From: Leptospiraceae bacterium
GTDB taxonomy: Bacteria; Spirochaetota; Leptospiria; Leptospirales; Leptospiraceae
Reading direction: 5' to 3'
Assembly (NCBI GenBank): GCA_017996175.1
Contig: JAGOHK010000025.1
Span: forward strand, 1 to 48,785
DNA length: 48,785 nt
Part shown: piece by piece, positions 46,466 to 48,785 of the stretch
Position numbering within the stretch: position 1 is the stretch's first letter
How the letters are laid out: each line of letters starts with the position of its first letter
Notes under the pieces: generated by a model
Told to the model about the DNA's origin: nothing
Databases searched by the model: none
Seen by the model: the letters and a program-made list of their open reading frames with translations, nothing else
Program-made: the position numbers and the translations under genes

Positions 46466-47707
46466 ATGTATTTAGAAAACCAAGACCCGGATGTATTTGC
46501 CGCACTCAAACACGAAGACAAAAGACAAGAAGAATCTCTTGAAATGATCGCTTCTGAAAACTTCGTATCCCAAGCCGTACTCGAAGCCTATCATTCTACA
46601 CTTACAAATAAATACGCCGAAGGTTATCCCGGAAAAAGATATTATAACGGTTGCGAAAATGCAGACCGAGTAGAAGAACTTGCCATCGAACGAGCAAAAA
46701 AAATGTTCAAAGCAGAATACGTAAACGTACAACCCCACTCTGGAGCACAAGCAAATATGGCAGTCTTTCTTGCCGCATTAAGTGCGGGAGATACATTCAT
46801 GGGAATGAACCTAGCACACGGTGGACATTTGACACATGGTTCTGCTGTAAATTTTAGCGGAAGAAATTACAAAGTTGTTCCTTACGGTGTAACAAAAGAT
46901 ACAAATCGAATTGATTATGATGAAGTGGCTCGACTGGCTAAGGAGCATAAGCCGAAACTAATTGTTGTGGGTGCTTCTGCTTATCCGCGCGAAATTGATT
47001 TCGGAAAATTTGCAGAAATTGCAAAGTCGGTAGACGCAAAGATCATGGCGGATATCGCTCATATTTCTGGACTTGTGGTTACAGGTCATCACCCGTCACC
47101 CGTTGGAATCTGTGATTATGTAACGACTACTACCCATAAGACACTTCGAGGACCTCGCGGCGGTTTGATTATTTCCTCATCCAAACACGAAAAGATTTTA
47201 AACTCCCGCGTATTTCCTGGAGTCCAAGGTGGACCTCTCATGCATGTAATTGCGGCAAAAGCAGTTGCATTCGGCGAAGCTTTAAAACCAGAATTTAAAA
47301 CTTATATCCAAAATGTAGTGGATAATGCTCGTATACTCGCAGAAGTTTTTGTAAAACGTGGGTTTAGAATCATCAGTGGAGGAACGGATAATCACTTGAT
47401 ATTGGTCGATGTATCTGTAAAAGGTCTAACCGGACTAGATGCCGCAAACGAACTAGACAAAGTTGGAATCACTGTAAATAAAAACGGAATTCCATTTGAT
47501 GAAAAACCACCAGCGGTTACATCCGGTATTCGTTTAGGCTCACCAGCTCTCTCTACAAGAGGACTTGGAAAAACCGAGTTCGAAAAAGTCGGAAATTTAA
47601 TTTGTGATTTACTAGAAAATATCACAGACGCCAAAAAGAAAGCAGCAGTGAAAGCGGGCGTTGCAGAAATCACAAAACAATATCCAATGGACAAATTCCG
47701 CTTGTGA
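46466..47707 (+). CDS. glyA: Serine hydroxymethyltransferase
   Basis: PLP enzyme interconverting serine and glycine and supplying 5,10-methylene-tetrahydrofolate. Hallmarks: [21 protein letters not shown], the substrate-binding [24 protein letters not shown], and the PLP Lys225 in [13 protein letters not shown]. The length of 413 residues is the bacterial norm. AAGGAAA precedes the ATG by about six bases. The stop overlaps the GTG of the next gene, coupling them. The structured element B lies in its upstream region, so its promoter is likely within or beyond that element. Confidence 0.97.
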   Translation: MYLENQDPDVFAALKHEDKRQEESLEMIASENFVSQAVLEAYHSTLTNKYAEGYPGKRYYNGCENADRVEELAIERAKKMFKAEYVNVQPHSGAQANMAVFLAALSAGDTFMGMNLAHGGHLTHGSAVNFSGRNYKVVPYGVTKDTNRIDYDEVARLAKEHKPKLIVVGASAYPREIDFGKFAEIAKSVDAKIMADIAHISGLVVTGHHPSPVGICDYVTTTTHKTLRGPRGGLIISSSKHEKILNSRVFPGVQGGPLMHVIAAKAVAFGEALKPEFKTYIQNVVDNARILAEVFVKRGFRIISGGTDNHLILVDVSVKGLTGLDAANELDKVGITVNKNGIPFDEKPPAVTSGIRLGSPALSTRGLGKTEFEKVGNLICDLLENITDAKKKAAVKAGVAEITKQYPMDKFRL

Positions 47708-48657
47708 TCATTTATTTTTTCATAGATGGTGTCGGGTTTGGCGAGAACGACATAGAAAAAAATCCTTTCGCTAAATTTGCAAAAGGATTTTTCCTTCCAC
47801 TAGGTGACAAGCCCTTACCAGCTAATAGCAAGTTGGCGGATGGTGTATATGTCAAAACCGATGCGTCTATGGGAATTAAGGGACTACCCCAAAGTGCAAC
47901 CGGACAGACAGCTATTTGGACAGGAATCAACGCTCCCCAAGTTCTGCAAAAACATATTAGCGGCTATCCTACATTTACCCTTCGAAAGATTATAGATCAG
48001 TTTTCTATTCTCAAAGTATTAGAGGAACGTGGGAAAAAAGCGGCATTTTTAAATTGTTATAGTCCGATTTATTTCGAGAATGTAAAGAAAAAACCCAAAC
48101 ATGTATCTGCATCAACCATGATCCAACAAGCCTCTACAATTCCTTTTAGAGATATGGAGGATTTGCGAAATCACAACGGAGTCTTCATGGATATTTCGCA
48201 TGAGTTTTTCAGAGAGTTCGCAAAAGACTTTTTACCACCAGGTGATAACCTTCTTGAACTTCGCGATCCGTATACGGTAGGAAAAAATGTAGTAAATATT
48301 GCGAATAACTATGACTTGGTGTTATTCGAATATTTCCTAACAGACAAAACAGGTCACGACCAAAACTGGGAAATGGCAGAAAGAGTCATTCACACTGTCG
48401 AGCGGTTTATCGAAGGTATCCACGATGCAATGGATAAAGATAAACACCAGCTAATCATTACATCCGATCATGGAAATCTAGAAAACCTAACAGTTGGAAC
48501 TCATACAACGAATCCAGTTCCTACTTATCTTTATGGTAAACACACTCACTTTTTTAAAGATAAAATTTCTGCGTTATGCGATATAGTTCCTTTGTTATAT
48601 GAAACGCTTGGGGTAGAGATTGAACTTAAGTGGGATACCGTGGCTAAGGAAGATTAA
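47704..48657 (+). CDS. Alkaline-phosphatase-superfamily metalloenzyme (PGM-like)
   Basis: Metalloenzyme of 317 residues starting at GTG 47704, overlapping the glyA stop (GTGA). Superfamily metal and nucleophile motifs are present: FFIDGVGFG with D8, [10 protein letters not shown] around S64-T66, FLTDKTGHD (D214, H218), TSDHGNLE (D255, H256) and GTHTTNPVP with H267. This set is shared with cofactor-independent phosphoglycerate mutase and phosphopentomutase, but both domains needed for those mutases are not complete at this length. The exact substrate is unknown. Coupling to glyA suggests co-expression only. Confidence 0.82.
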   Translation: MIIYFFIDGVGFGENDIEKNPFAKFAKGFFLPLGDKPLPANSKLADGVYVKTDASMGIKGLPQSATGQTAIWTGINAPQVLQKHISGYPTFTLRKIIDQFSILKVLEERGKKAAFLNCYSPIYFENVKKKPKHVSASTMIQQASTIPFRDMEDLRNHNGVFMDISHEFFREFAKDFLPPGDNLLELRDPYTVGKNVVNIANNYDLVLFEYFLTDKTGHDQNWEMAERVIHTVERFIEGIHDAMDKDKHQLIITSDHGNLENLTVGTHTTNPVPTYLYGKHTHFFKDKISALCDIVPLLYETLGVEIELKWDTVAKED

Positions 48658-48659
48658 CA

Positions 48660-48785
48660 CTAATACAAAAACACTATATCCACTCTTCTAGAAAATTTTT
48701 TTCCATACTTTTCTTCATTGTTTTCACCCCATAAGCCCCCAGAGAACGATAAAAGAATATTTTCTGTTGGTATTTTCTTTTGGAG
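48660..48785 (-). CDS. C-terminal end of a probable OmpA-like protein (partial)
   Basis: A minus-strand frame enters from the window edge and ends with TAG at 48660, two bases from the convergent metalloenzyme stop. The 41 visible residues end NILLSFSGGLWGENNEEKYG and then KKFSRRVDIVFLY. The SRRVDI segment after a 'S.G' strand is how OmpA-type C-terminal domains end (NRRVEI/NRRVDI). The assignment rests on this short stretch. Confidence 0.5.
   Translation of the reverse strand, partial: LQKKIPTENILLSFSGGLWGENNEEKYGKKFSRRVDIVFLY

Overview
The window looks like chromosome from a Leptospira-like spirochaete (family-level inference). It is AT-rich. It encodes several short lipoprotein signals of spirochaetal type, a 7TMR-DISM adenylate cyclase, a bacterial XPB helicase, FecR and OmpA-type envelope proteins, PAS/GGDEF and SpoIIE-type signalling proteins, and a very long Calx-beta-like repeat lipoprotein. 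No rRNA, tRNA, CRISPR array, transposase, integrase or phage gene was seen.

Layout. 1-6636 (minus strand) is a tight run: inorganic pyrophosphatase, then an outer-membrane factor, a membrane-fusion protein and an RND pump of the CzcCBA/heavy-metal efflux type, then the start of a further gene cut by the window edge. 7047-17474 (plus strand) holds a small Cys-rich protein, an HtrA/Deg protease, the adenylate cyclase followed closely by a VWA-domain protein, and the 1583-residue repeat lipoprotein, which ends in a perfect 20-bp hairpin. 17608-24094 (minus strand) holds an ArsR-SRPBCC-membrane protein operon with a clear promoter/operator, a GT-C-like membrane protein with its partner, a triple-PAS diguanylate cyclase, small membrane proteins and the remnant of an HI0074-like gene. 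24078-24862 has two small plus-strand envelope genes. 25007-26710 is a long acyl-CoA dehydrogenase bracketed by inverted copies of a 14-bp repeat. 26711-27394 is a noncoding, hairpin-dense island. 27395-33690 (minus strand) carries an orphan CHAT-family protease, a membrane-bound SpoIIE-type phosphatase and an OmpA/PD40 protein. 33731-36863 is an acyltransferase-bioD-bioA operon. 36966-48657 holds XPB helicase, a group of envelope proteins that share one roughly 40-residue module, a FecR lipoprotein, an MBL-fold hydrolase, rhomboid-lipoate ligase and glyA-metalloenzyme pairs. The window ends inside the C-terminus of a probable OmpA-like gene.

How the genes fit together. Most are housekeeping, envelope or signalling genes arranged in small, often translationally coupled operons (ATGA or GTGA overlaps at 3362, 18459 (14 bp), 20153, 23777, 35580, 39845, 45489 and 47704). 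Several convergent pairs are separated by only 1-4 bp. The least explained parts are the CHAT protease with the structured island at its 3' end, the pair of structured intergenic elements (26905-27066 and 46336-46438) that share ends and architecture but not stem sequence, and the envelope module shared by three neighbouring genes.
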